Shown here: positions 16,234-24,343 of the stretch, in pieces
Numbering within the stretch: position 1 is the stretch's first letter
How the letters are laid out: every line of letters begins with the position of its first letter
Assembly: GCA_943329075.2 (NCBI GenBank)
Contig: CALQCM020000009.1
Location: forward strand, 1 to 64,000
DNA from: Chitinophaga pinensis
GTDB lineage: Bacteria; Pseudomonadota; Gammaproteobacteria; Burkholderiales; SG8-41
Length of the DNA stretch: 64,000 nucleotides
Direction of reading: 5' to 3'
Program-made: the position numbers and the translations under genes
The notes under the pieces: generated by a model
Databases searched by the model: none
Told to the model about the DNA's origin: nothing
Seen by the model: the letters and a program-made list of their open reading frames with translations, nothing else

Positions 16234-16280
16234 TCGGTCATTCATACCCATAAGCCCTTAAGGGCATCGCGGAGGACGTC

Positions 16281-17936
16281 ATGGTTGGAAGTATTGTGCG
16301 CACTATCGTAACAGCGGGGCTGTTCTGCGTCGGCATGGCGGCTTACGCCGGTGATGCGGATCTTATTCTGCTCAATGGCAAGATCATCACGGTCGACGAC
16401 CAGTTTCATATCGCGCAAGCGGTGGCGATCAAGGGCAGCCGCATTGTTGCCGTCGGCAAAAACGCGGAGGTGCGCAAACAGGCTGCGGCCGGCGCCAAAG
16501 TGATCGATCTCAAGGGGCGCACGGTCATTCCAGGTTTGATCGACAACCATTCGCACTGGATACGCGCCGCCGAACATGACGAACTGCGTTTTGACGGGGT
16601 GACGACGCGGAAGCATGCGCTCGCCATGCTGGCCGGGCGGCTGAGTGGCGCCAAGCCGGGACAATGGATCGTCACGCTCGGTGGCTGGTCGGAGGAACAA
16701 TTCACCGATGATCCGCGCGGTTTTCCGCTGGAAGAACTCGATCGCATGGCGCCGAACAATCCGGTGATAATACAGGCGGTCTACAACCACTCCTATCTGA
16801 ACACCGCAGCATTGAAGGCCGCAAAGATTGACGAAAATACGCCCGATCCTGTCAACGGCAAAATCGAAAAGGACGCCGGCGGCAAACTGACCGGATTCGT
16901 GCGCGGTGCTGGTGGCGTTGCCTTTGTGGCGGGCCGGATTCCGTTGCCGGAGCAGGCAGAATGGTTGGACAACACGCGCCGCCTCGTTGGCGAACTGAAT
17001 TCCATGGGCATCACTGGCTGGCTCGATGCCGGCGGGCGCGGGATGGGGCCGAAACACTACGAGCCCTACAAAAATCTTGCGGACCGTGGCGAACTCAATG
17101 CACGCGCCTTCTGGACGACCATCCAGCAGCCGAGCACTCCGGAGCAGGTCGACAAGGTGCTGCAGGTGATTGCGCAGCAAAAGCCGTTCCAGGGCAACGA
17201 TTTTTTCAATAACGTCGGTTGGGGCGAATCGGGATTCGCGCCGGTGACGACGCAATTGCTGCGTGTCGGCGGCAATACCAAGCCGGAAGACCTGTTGCAG
17301 TTCAAGCGCGTGGCGCAGGCCCTTGCAGAAAAGGGCCTGTATTACAACACACACGTTGAGATGACGCCGGTGATCAATGCTTTCCTCGATGTCTACGAAG
17401 ACATTGAGAAGAACGTGCCTTTCAAAGGATTCCGCTGGTCGTTCTCGCATCTGGATCAGGTTGACGAAGCCCAACTCGAACGCATGAAGCGGCTCGGCAT
17501 GTCGGCGCAGATCCATAGCCGGCCGCTGATCCAGGGGGCGTTGATGCACAAGGTGCATGGCGACAAGGCCTGGGAGATGCCGCCGTTTCGTCGTGTGCAG
17601 GATAGCGGCATCCGCTGGGGACTCGGTTCGGACGCCACCGCGGTGACGACGTCCAACCCCTTTTACACGCTGTCGTTCGCAGTGACCGGCAAGATGATCG
17701 GCGGGCGCAGGGTCAACAATCAAAGCGTGACGCGCGAAGAGGCCCTGATTGCGCATACGCGCAGCAATGCGGCGATCGTTTTCCAGGAGAGCAATCTTGG
17801 CTCGATCCAGAACGGCAAATATGCTGACCTGCTGGTGCTCGATCGCGATTATCTGACGGTGCCGGCCGACCAGATCAAAGACATCAAGCCGGTGATCACG
17901 ATGGTCGGCGGCAAGGTCGTCTACGAGAAGCATTAA
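16281..17936 (+). CDS. Exported amidohydrolase (amidohydrolase 3 / YtcJ-like), copy 1
   Basis: 551 residues, ATG at 16281 after GGAGGACGTC. The signal peptide ends near AAYA at residue 23, so it is probably periplasmic. A metal-dependent TIM-barrel hydrolase with flanking beta-sandwich: DLILLNGKIITVDD, then VIPGLIDNHSHW with the His-x-His metal pair, the metal histidine region YYNTHVEM and SFSHLDQ, and the Asp in GLGSDATAVT. The C-terminal KYADLLVLDRDYLTV returns to the sandwich. The family hydrolyses C-N bonds of amides, ureas and N-formyl compounds; specificity cannot be read. It is a clear paralogue of the next gene. Confidence 0.87.
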   Translation: MVGSIVRTIVTAGLFCVGMAAYAGDADLILLNGKIITVDDQFHIAQAVAIKGSRIVAVGKNAEVRKQAAAGAKVIDLKGRTVIPGLIDNHSHWIRAAEHDELRFDGVTTRKHALAMLAGRLSGAKPGQWIVTLGGWSEEQFTDDPRGFPLEELDRMAPNNPVIIQAVYNHSYLNTAALKAAKIDENTPDPVNGKIEKDAGGKLTGFVRGAGGVAFVAGRIPLPEQAEWLDNTRRLVGELNSMGITGWLDAGGRGMGPKHYEPYKNLADRGELNARAFWTTIQQPSTPEQVDKVLQVIAQQKPFQGNDFFNNVGWGESGFAPVTTQLLRVGGNTKPEDLLQFKRVAQALAEKGLYYNTHVEMTPVINAFLDVYEDIEKNVPFKGFRWSFSHLDQVDEAQLERMKRLGMSAQIHSRPLIQGALMHKVHGDKAWEMPPFRRVQDSGIRWGLGSDATAVTTSNPFYTLSFAVTGKMIGGRRVNNQSVTREEALIAHTRSNAAIVFQESNLGSIQNGKYADLLVLDRDYLTVPADQIKDIKPVITMVGGKVVYEKH

Positions 17937-17940
17937 AAAG

Positions 17941-17973
17941 CAGGATTCAGGATTGAGGATCGAGGCGAGGAGC
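17941..17973 (+). repeat. Short heptamer repeat before the second amidohydrolase
   Basis: CAGGATT, CAGGATT and GAGGATC (17941-17961), then GAGGC and GAGGAGC ending two bases before the ATG at 17976. These are the same units as in the large array at 20944-21047. The terminal GAGGAG doubles as the ribosome-binding site of the following gene. Confidence 0.65.
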
Positions 17974-17975
17974 AT

Positions 17976-19643
17976 ATGAAAACGATACGCGTTTGGTGTC
18001 TGCTTGTTGTGATGCTGATTGCAGCGCCGGCGTTGTCGCTTGCAGCTGACGTTGCCGACACCGTGTTTGTCAACGGCAAGGTGCTGACGGTCGACGACCG
18101 TTTCAGCGTGGCGCAGGCGGTGGCGGTGAAGGGCGAGCGCGTGATGGCGACCGGCAGCAATGCCGAGATCGGCAAGCTCGCCGGGCCGCAGACGCGCAGG
18201 ATCGACCTCAAGGGCAAGACGGTGATCCCCGGTCTGATCGACAACCACGCGCATTTCATGCGTGCCGCCGAATACTGGGACCGTGAAGTGCGTCTCGACG
18301 GCGTGACTTCACGCAAGCAGGCGCTTGAAATGATAGCGGCGAAGGCGCGGGCTTCGAAACCCGGCGAATGGGTGCTGGTGCTGGGTGGCTGGTCGATCGA
18401 ACAGTTCGCCGACGACCGCCGCGGTTTCAGCAAAGAGGAACTCGATCGCATTGCACCGAACAACCCGCTGGTGCTGCAGCTCATCTATTTCCGCATCTAT
18501 ACGAACACGCCGGGGTTGAAAGCGCTCGGCATCGACGACAAAACACCCAATCCGCCCGGCGGCACCATCGTGCGCGATTCGAAAGGGCAGGCCACCGGCG
18601 TGCTCAACGGCGGCGGCGCGGTGCGTGTGACGCTCGCCAAACTCGGCGAAGTGCCGATGCCGAAAATGATCGAGAACGCAAAGGCGATGTACGCGGAATT
18701 GAACCGCATGGGTATGACCTCGTACATCGACATGGGCGGGCGCGGTTTCGCGCCAAAGTATTTCGAGCCGGTGAAGGCGCTGGCGCAGCAGAAGGCGCTG
18801 ACCATGCGCGTCTACTACCACCTGTGGCTGGAACCGGAGTCGCCGAAGGACGTCGACGCCGCGCTCGCTACCATCAAGGGCATGAAACCGTTCCAGGGCG
18901 ACGACTGGTTCGACAACCTTGGTTACGGCGAAACCATCTACTTCCCGCTGCACGACAGCACGCTGGTCGAAAAGACCCAGCCGTCAGCGGAAAACATGGT
19001 GCAGTGGAAACGCATTGCGCAGGCGGTGGCCGACAAGAACATGACGCTCAACGTGCATGCGCAGCTGCGCGGTTCGATCGAGGCGTTTCTGTCAGCGATC
19101 GAAGAGATCAACAAGACGAAGCCGGTCAAAGGCCTCAATTGGACTTTCTCACACGTCGACCAGCTCGAGCCGCAGGATCTCGACCGTCTGCGCAGGCTGG
19201 GCATGCGCGTGCAACTGCACAGCCGGCCCTCGATCCAGGGTGTGCTCTTCCATAACGTTTACGGCGACACGGCTTACCACATGCCGCCGCTCAGGACGGT
19301 GCAGGATGGTGGCATACACTTCGGTCTCGGTTCGGACGCGACAGCGGTGACGCCGTCGAACCCGTTCTATACGCTCTCCTGGGCGGTGACCGGCCGCATG
19401 ATCGGCGGCTTTGAGGTCAATCAACAAAAGCTGACGCGCGCCGAAGCGCTGATTGCGCACACGCGCAACAACGCCGCTTTTGCCTTTCGCGAAGATGCGA
19501 TCGGTGCGTTGCAGAAGGGAAAGTACGCCGATTTGCTGGTGCTCGACCGCGACTACATGACAGTGGCAGAGGATCAGATCAAGGACATCAAACCGTTGCT
19601 GACAATGGTCAACGGCAAGGTTGTTTACGAGGCATCGAAGTAA
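17976..19643 (+). CDS. Exported amidohydrolase (amidohydrolase 3 / YtcJ-like), copy 2
   Basis: 555 residues with signal peptide MKTIRVWCLLVVMLIAAPAL cut near SLA at 22-24. Matches copy 1 nearly end to end: FVNGKVLTVDDRF, VIPGLIDNHAHF (His-x-His), LNVHAQLRGS, TFSHVDQLEP and GLGSDATAVTPSNPFYTL. The HSRP-IQG segment and EALIAHTRNNAAFAF are shared. Differences cluster in the barrel mouth around residues 150-290, so the two enzymes probably take different but related substrates. The ribosome site GAGGAG is supplied by a heptamer repeat. The next gene, E2, starts 30 bases later. Confidence 0.87.
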   Translation: MKTIRVWCLLVVMLIAAPALSLAADVADTVFVNGKVLTVDDRFSVAQAVAVKGERVMATGSNAEIGKLAGPQTRRIDLKGKTVIPGLIDNHAHFMRAAEYWDREVRLDGVTSRKQALEMIAAKARASKPGEWVLVLGGWSIEQFADDRRGFSKEELDRIAPNNPLVLQLIYFRIYTNTPGLKALGIDDKTPNPPGGTIVRDSKGQATGVLNGGGAVRVTLAKLGEVPMPKMIENAKAMYAELNRMGMTSYIDMGGRGFAPKYFEPVKALAQQKALTMRVYYHLWLEPESPKDVDAALATIKGMKPFQGDDWFDNLGYGETIYFPLHDSTLVEKTQPSAENMVQWKRIAQAVADKNMTLNVHAQLRGSIEAFLSAIEEINKTKPVKGLNWTFSHVDQLEPQDLDRLRRLGMRVQLHSRPSIQGVLFHNVYGDTAYHMPPLRTVQDGGIHFGLGSDATAVTPSNPFYTLSWAVTGRMIGGFEVNQQKLTRAEALIAHTRNNAAFAFREDAIGALQKGKYADLLVLDRDYMTVAEDQIKDIKPLLTMVNGKVVYEASK

Positions 19644-19673
19644 TCGCAGGTCAGAACAGTTCAGGAGATGTAG

Positions 19674-20939
19674 ATGGATGTCATCATGCCGCAACTCGGC
19701 GAAACAGTGGCCGAAGGCGTCGTTACCAAGTGGTATAAAAAAGTCGGCGATACGGTCAAGTCAGACGACACTTTGTTCGATGTCGAGACCGACAAGGTCA
19801 GTACCGAAATTCCGGCACAGGCCGACGGTGTGATCACCGAGATTCTGGTGCAGGAGGGTGTGACGGCCAAGGTCGGCACGCGGCTCGCCGTGATCCGCGA
19901 AGCGGGCGGTGCGACGGCACCGGCACCTGCGGCGAAGGCTGTTGCAAGTGCACCGGCTGCAGCGGCGGCCAGTGCGCCGGCCGCAGCAGTCGCGACTGCA
20001 CCGGTTGCAGCGCGCGTCAGCAAGGCGTCGGCTGCCGACCGCCTGTCGCCGGTGGTGCGGCGCCTGATTGCGGAACATCAACTCAATCCTGCGTCTATCA
20101 GTGGCACTGGCCGGGACGGCCGCATTACGCGCGAAGACGTGCTCGCCGTCATCGGCGGTGGCGTCGCAACAACGAGTGCGGCGCGCGCGCCATTGGCCAT
20201 CCCGGCACCGCTTGCACTGGGCGCCGGCGACACACGCAAACCGATGAACAGTGTGCGCAAGCGCACCGCCCAGCATCTGGTCAAATCCTGGCAGAGCGCG
20301 CCGCATGTATTGCAGGCGACCGAAGTCGATTATTCGAAGGTGGAACTGGCACGTAGCGTCGCCGGTGCGGCGTGGAAGGCCCGCGAAGGTTTCAGCCTGA
20401 CCTATCTGCCGTTCATCGCACGCGCGGTGTCGGTGGTGCTGGCGAAATTCCCGTTGCTCAATGCCAGCCTCGACGGCGACGATCTGGTGATTCATTCGCG
20501 CATCAACATCGGTATCGCCGTCGATCTGAGTTTTGACGGGCTGGTGGTGCCGGTGATCATGGATGTGCCGAACAAATCGCTGCCGCAGATCGCACGCGAG
20601 ATCAATGATCTCGCCCAGCGCGCGCGCAGCAACAAACTCAAGCCCGATGAACTCTCTGGCGGCACCTATACGCTATCGAACTCGGGGGTGTTCGGCACGC
20701 TGATCACGGCGCCCATCATCAACCAGCCGCAGGTGGCGATTCTTTCCACCGACGGCGTGAAGAAGAAACCGGTGGTGATCGAGAGCGCGCAGGGCGACAG
20801 CATCGCCATCCGTCCGGTCGGCGTGCTGGCGCAGACCTTCGATCACCGCGCGCTCGACGGCGCCTATTCGGCGGCTTTTCTGCGCGAAGTGAAAATGATC
20901 CTGGAAAGCCGCGACTGGGTGCAGGCGCTGAATGCCTGA
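19674..20939 (+). CDS. Dihydrolipoyl acyltransferase (E2) of a 2-oxoacid dehydrogenase complex
   Basis: 421 residues. The lipoyl domain (1-78) has the lipoylation lysine K41 in VETDKVSTE; an Ala/Pro-rich swinging linker spans about 80-118; the peripheral subunit-binding domain (about 120-158) reads SPVVRRLIAEHQLNPASI. The catalytic domain (about 185-421) ends with the acyltransferase motif HRALDG, His391 and Asp395. It accepts the acyl group from the E1 at 14243-16233 and transfers it to CoA. A single lipoyl domain and TVAEGVVTKW suggest the branched-chain/acetoin or 2-oxoglutarate type rather than PDH. The E3 (lipoamide dehydrogenase) gene is absent, so E3 must come from elsewhere. Confidence 0.92.
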   Translation: MDVIMPQLGETVAEGVVTKWYKKVGDTVKSDDTLFDVETDKVSTEIPAQADGVITEILVQEGVTAKVGTRLAVIREAGGATAPAPAAKAVASAPAAAAASAPAAAVATAPVAARVSKASAADRLSPVVRRLIAEHQLNPASISGTGRDGRITREDVLAVIGGGVATTSAARAPLAIPAPLALGAGDTRKPMNSVRKRTAQHLVKSWQSAPHVLQATEVDYSKVELARSVAGAAWKAREGFSLTYLPFIARAVSVVLAKFPLLNASLDGDDLVIHSRINIGIAVDLSFDGLVVPVIMDVPNKSLPQIAREINDLAQRARSNKLKPDELSGGTYTLSNSGVFGTLITAPIINQPQVAILSTDGVKKKPVVIESAQGDSIAIRPVGVLAQTFDHRALDGAYSAAFLREVKMILESRDWVQALNA

Positions 20940-20943
20940 GGAG

Positions 20944-21047
20944 CAGGATTGAGGGTTCAGGATTGAGGATTGAGGATCGAGGATCGAGGATCGAGGATTG
21001 AGGATTGAGGAGTGAGGAGTGAGGAGTGAGGAGTGAGGAGTGAGACG
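20944..21047 (+). repeat. Fourteen-unit heptanucleotide array abutting a start codon
   Basis: From 20944: CAGGATT, GAGGGTT, CAGGATT, GAGGATT, three GAGGATC, two GAGGATT and five GAGGAGT, then GAGACG and the ATG at 21048. The 14 units fill 98 bases with no interruption, and the repeat carries a Shine-Dalgarno-like GAGGAG in each of its last five units. It begins five bases after the E2 stop codon. The array is purine-rich on the coding strand. Confidence 0.9.
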
Positions 21048-22247
21048 ATGAGATTCTGGAAAAGTTTTCTGCATGGATTGTTGGTATTCGGGTTGGTCAC
21101 TGGTGCCTTTGCCCAAAGCACCGGGCCGCGCGACCTCGCTGAACTGAAGCAGGAGGCGCAACGCCGTGCCGACCGCAATCTGCCGCCGGTGGGCGGTGTT
21201 AAATCCGAAGACATGCGTGAGGCATTGGCGAACATCAACAACCTCGACCCCGACACCTGGGCCGCTGCCTTCGTACGCATTGGCGACCGTTACGTCGAAA
21301 ACGCCAAATCGCTGCAGGCCGCTTCGCCGAAGGAAGCCGCCGAGGCTTACAAACACGCGTGGGAGGTCTACAACACCGCACGCTGGCCGACCGAAAACTC
21401 GGTGGGCAAGAAAAACGCTTATGCCAAGGCACTCGATGCATTTGCTGCTTACGGCAAACTCATCGAACCACCGCTCGAGATCGTGCGCATTCCGTTCGAA
21501 GGCAAAGAGATTGTCGGTTATCTGCGTCTGCCCGCAAACGTGCGGCCGGCACCGTTGATGATGGGCATCAGTGGACTCGATACGCGCAAGGAAGATGTCG
21601 CTGCCGCCAGTGATGGTTTTATGCGCCGCGGCATCGCTGTGCTCGCACTCGACATGCCGGGCACGGGGCAGGCACCGATCAAGGTCGATGTTGGCGCCGA
21701 GCGTATGTATTCGACGGTGCTCGACTATGTGCAGACGCGTAAAGAGATCGATGCGAAACGGGTCGTTGTGCGCGGCCAGAGCTGGAGCGGTTACTGGGCG
21801 GCGATCCTCGCTTACACCGAGCGCGCACGTTTGCGCGGCGCGGTGGTGCACGGCGTTGGCATCCACGGTTATTTTCTGCCGGAGTGGCAGCGCACGGGAC
21901 TGAAGACGCGCGAGTATCTATTTGATTTGTTCCCGGCGCGCTCGGCGATTTTCGTGGTGAAGACGCTCGACGAATTTCTGAATTACGGGCCGCGCATGTC
22001 ACTGCAGACGCAGGGCTGGCTCGACAAGCCGTCGGCGCCGATGCTGCTGGTCAACGGTGAAAAAGACACACAGCAACCGATCGCCGACCTTTATCTGATG
22101 ATGAAACACGGCGATCCGAAAGACGCCTGGGTCAATCCCGACGGCGGTCACATGGGACGCTCGGAACAATGGCCGCAGCGCCGCGTGCTGGACGAAGTGG
22201 TGATGCCGTGGATTGAGCGCAAGCTTGCTGCCGGCGCAGGGAAATAA
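21048..22247 (+). CDS. Exported FrsA/DHPON-hydrolase-like alpha/beta hydrolase
   Basis: 399 residues. The signal peptide MRFWKSFLHGLLVFGLVTGA is cut near FAQ (22), so unlike its cytoplasmic relative at 7054 this one is probably periplasmic. A helical cap (about 30-140) precedes RIPFEGKEIVGYLRLP, a segment also seen in the 7054 protein. Predicted catalytic residues are Ser245 in GQSWSG (the usual second Gly is Ser), Asp340 in NGEKDTQQP and His368 in DGGHMGR; Asp178 in SGLDTRKED takes the place of the extra acidic residue. The ATG lies directly behind the heptamer array. Substrate unknown. Confidence 0.78.
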   Translation: MRFWKSFLHGLLVFGLVTGAFAQSTGPRDLAELKQEAQRRADRNLPPVGGVKSEDMREALANINNLDPDTWAAAFVRIGDRYVENAKSLQAASPKEAAEAYKHAWEVYNTARWPTENSVGKKNAYAKALDAFAAYGKLIEPPLEIVRIPFEGKEIVGYLRLPANVRPAPLMMGISGLDTRKEDVAAASDGFMRRGIAVLALDMPGTGQAPIKVDVGAERMYSTVLDYVQTRKEIDAKRVVVRGQSWSGYWAAILAYTERARLRGAVVHGVGIHGYFLPEWQRTGLKTREYLFDLFPARSAIFVVKTLDEFLNYGPRMSLQTQGWLDKPSAPMLLVNGEKDTQQPIADLYLMMKHGDPKDAWVNPDGGHMGRSEQWPQRRVLDEVVMPWIERKLAAGAGK

Positions 22248-22258
22248 TGTAAAAGCAG

Positions 22259-22349
22259 CCACAGAGGACATAGAGATCACAGAGTAGACCAAGTCGAATG
22301 CGCGAATTTCGGGCAAGAGGCAGTCTCTGTGAACTCCGCGCTCTCTGTG
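22259..22349. repeat. CACAGAG-type inverted repeat
   Basis: CCACAGAGGACATAGAGATC and a further CACAGAG (22259-22284) face CTCTGTG at 22325-22331 and 22343-22349. The same units recur at 56624-56715. It fills most of the 138-base gap between the hydrolase and the dehydrogenase genes; no terminator T-run follows it. Confidence 0.6.
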
Positions 22350-22385
22350 ACGAATCGAATTTCAAATTTTTAACCAAGGACAGAC

Positions 22386-23315
22386 ATGGCAACAAACATG
22401 AAGCAGCACAAACTGGGCTGGATCGGCATCGGCCGCATGGGTTATGCAATGGCGGAGCGCCTGGCGAAGTCCGGTTGCGATATCGCGGTGTGGAACCGTA
22501 CCAAAGCCAAAGCCGAACCGCTGGCGAAGTCCGGTGCCCGAGTCGTCGATACGCTGCCGGAGTTGGCGGGCTGCGACATCATCTTCACCATGGTCTCCAC
22601 CGGCAAGGACGTTAAAGAGGTCCTGTTCGGGGCCAATGGTGTGATGTCAAAGGGCGGCAAGCCGAAGATCGTGGTCGACAGCACCTCGATTTCGCTTGAA
22701 GAGTCCGCCGAGATCCGTGCCAAGCTCGCCGAAAAGGGCGTGCAGTTTCTCGCCGCGCCGGTGTCCGGCAATGCCAAGGTCATCAAGGCCGGCAAGCTGA
22801 CGGTGGTGGCCTCGGGTCCGAAGGATGCGTTCGATGGGGTGGCACCTTACCTGAATGCGATCGGCCGCGGTGTCAGCTATGTCGGCGACGGCGAACTGTC
22901 GCGTATCGCCAAGATCTGCCACAACGTGATGCTTGGAGTCGTTATCCAGAACCTCTGCGAAATCACCGTCCTGGCCGAGAAGGCCGGCATGCAGCGGCAT
23001 GCCTTTCTCGACTTTCTCAACAAGAGCGTGATGGGTTCGATGTTTACTGCGTATAAAACGCCGGCATTGTCGAACCTCGATTTTCACGTCACGTTTACGC
23101 CGGAGTTGCTGCGCAAGGACATCGATCTTGGCTTGAGTGCCGGCCGCCAGTACGGCGTGCCGATGCCGACGACCTCCGCCGCGCGCGACCAGGTGCAGAC
23201 GCTGATCGGTCACGGTTACGACCAGGATTTTTCGCAGTTGCTGTTGCTGCAGGCGAAGGCGTCGGGCGTCGAGCTTAAATCCGAAAACGTCGACATCGGC
23301 GACGGACTTTCGTAA
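22386..23315 (+). CDS. 3-hydroxyisobutyrate dehydrogenase-family NAD(P)-dependent oxidoreductase
   Basis: 309 residues, ATG at 22386 after AAGGACAGAC. The N-terminal Rossmann domain begins KLGWIGIGRMGYAMAERL, with the dinucleotide glycines G14, G16 and G19. WNRT at 36-39 follows strand 2, suggesting NADP preference. The substrate motif is AAPVSG (123-128) and the catalytic lysine is K176 in KICHNVMLG with N180. The family oxidises beta-hydroxyacids to semialdehydes or reduces the reverse. Together with the E1/E2 complex and hydroxyacid oxidase nearby it would fit side-chain catabolism; its exact substrate is not evident. Canonical DAPVSGG is AAPVSGN here. Confidence 0.87.
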   Translation: MATNMKQHKLGWIGIGRMGYAMAERLAKSGCDIAVWNRTKAKAEPLAKSGARVVDTLPELAGCDIIFTMVSTGKDVKEVLFGANGVMSKGGKPKIVVDSTSISLEESAEIRAKLAEKGVQFLAAPVSGNAKVIKAGKLTVVASGPKDAFDGVAPYLNAIGRGVSYVGDGELSRIAKICHNVMLGVVIQNLCEITVLAEKAGMQRHAFLDFLNKSVMGSMFTAYKTPALSNLDFHVTFTPELLRKDIDLGLSAGRQYGVPMPTTSAARDQVQTLIGHGYDQDFSQLLLLQAKASGVELKSENVDIGDGLS

Positions 23316-23338
23316 TTTATATTGTCGGAGGGCAGGTC

Positions 23339-24301
23339 ATGCGCAACATCGTTCGCTTCATCGCAGTCGTTTTGTTGTTTGCGACGGGTTGCGCATTCGC
23401 GCAGAAATATCCGGATCGTCCGGTGCGCATGTTGATCGGTTTCACGCCGGGTACCGCCACCGACATCATCGCGCGCGTGCTCGGCCAGAAACTTGGCGAC
23501 GGCTGGGGCCAGAATGTTGTCGCGGAAAACCGGCCTGGTGCCGGCAGCACCATCGCTGCCGGTATCGTGACCAAGGCCGCGCCCGACGGCTATACGCTGT
23601 TGTTCAATTCGTCGGCACAGGCGGTGAATCCCGCACTGTTTGCCAATCTGCCATACGACACCTTGCGCGATTTCACCGCCATTGCGCCGGTGGCGGAGCA
23701 GCCGAATGTGCTGGTGGTGGGGCCGAACTCAACCATCAAGACGGTGGCCGAGTTGATTGCGACCGCCAAGGCAAAACCCGGCCAGCTGAATTTCGGTTCG
23801 GCCGGTACCGGCACAGGCACGCACCTCAATCTGGAAAAGTTCAAGCTCGCCGCGGGCATTAGCCTTACCCACATCCCGTATAAAGGCACACCCGAGGTGG
23901 CGACCGATCTCATCGGCGGGCGCATCGACGGCTATTTCGCGCCGATCGCGGCGGCACTGTCGTTCGTGCAGGGTGGCAAGCTGCGTGCGATAGCGGTCAG
24001 CACTCTGAAGCGCTCCAACCAGTTGCCCAATGTACCGACGACGACGGAAGCCGGCGTGCCCGGTTCTGATTTCGCCTTGTGGTTCGGCGTGTGGGGCCCG
24101 GCCAAAATGCCGGCAAAAATCGTCGATCAATTGTCGAAGGACATCGGCCGTGTACTGGCGACCACCGAGGTGCGCGAACAACTGGCGAAACTCGGCAGCG
24201 AGGCATTGGTCATGACACCGGCCGGATTCGACACGTTCGTGCGCAAGGAAATTGACGACTACTCGCGCGTGGTCAAGGCGGCGGGGATCAAGCCGCAGTA
24301 A
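23339..24301 (+). CDS. Bug/TctC-family periplasmic binding protein upstream of the nitrilase
   Basis: 320 residues with ATG at 23339 after GGAGGGCAGGTC. The signal region MRNIVRFIAVVLLFATGCAF ends at A-Q; an ATGC string there is a poor lipobox, so Sec cleavage before QKYPDRPVR is likelier. Fold marks: GFTPGTATDIIARVLGQ, AENRPGAGSTIAAG, APDGYTL and HIPYKGTPEV. It lies 42 bases before a nitrilase, so the bound ligand may be the nitrile, amide or acid handled by that enzyme; this is inference from position only. Confidence 0.92.
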   Translation: MRNIVRFIAVVLLFATGCAFAQKYPDRPVRMLIGFTPGTATDIIARVLGQKLGDGWGQNVVAENRPGAGSTIAAGIVTKAAPDGYTLLFNSSAQAVNPALFANLPYDTLRDFTAIAPVAEQPNVLVVGPNSTIKTVAELIATAKAKPGQLNFGSAGTGTGTHLNLEKFKLAAGISLTHIPYKGTPEVATDLIGGRIDGYFAPIAAALSFVQGGKLRAIAVSTLKRSNQLPNVPTTTEAGVPGSDFALWFGVWGPAKMPAKIVDQLSKDIGRVLATTEVREQLAKLGSEALVMTPAGFDTFVRKEIDDYSRVVKAAGIKPQ

Positions 24302-24343
24302 GGCACCGCGTCGCGGCTGCCATAAAGTAATTGACAGGACACT

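Noticed and set aside
20944..21047. Heptamer array considered as a CRISPR or minisatellite inside a gene
   Set aside because: Units are 7 bases with no spacers, and the array is intergenic, so it is not CRISPR and not a coding repeat.
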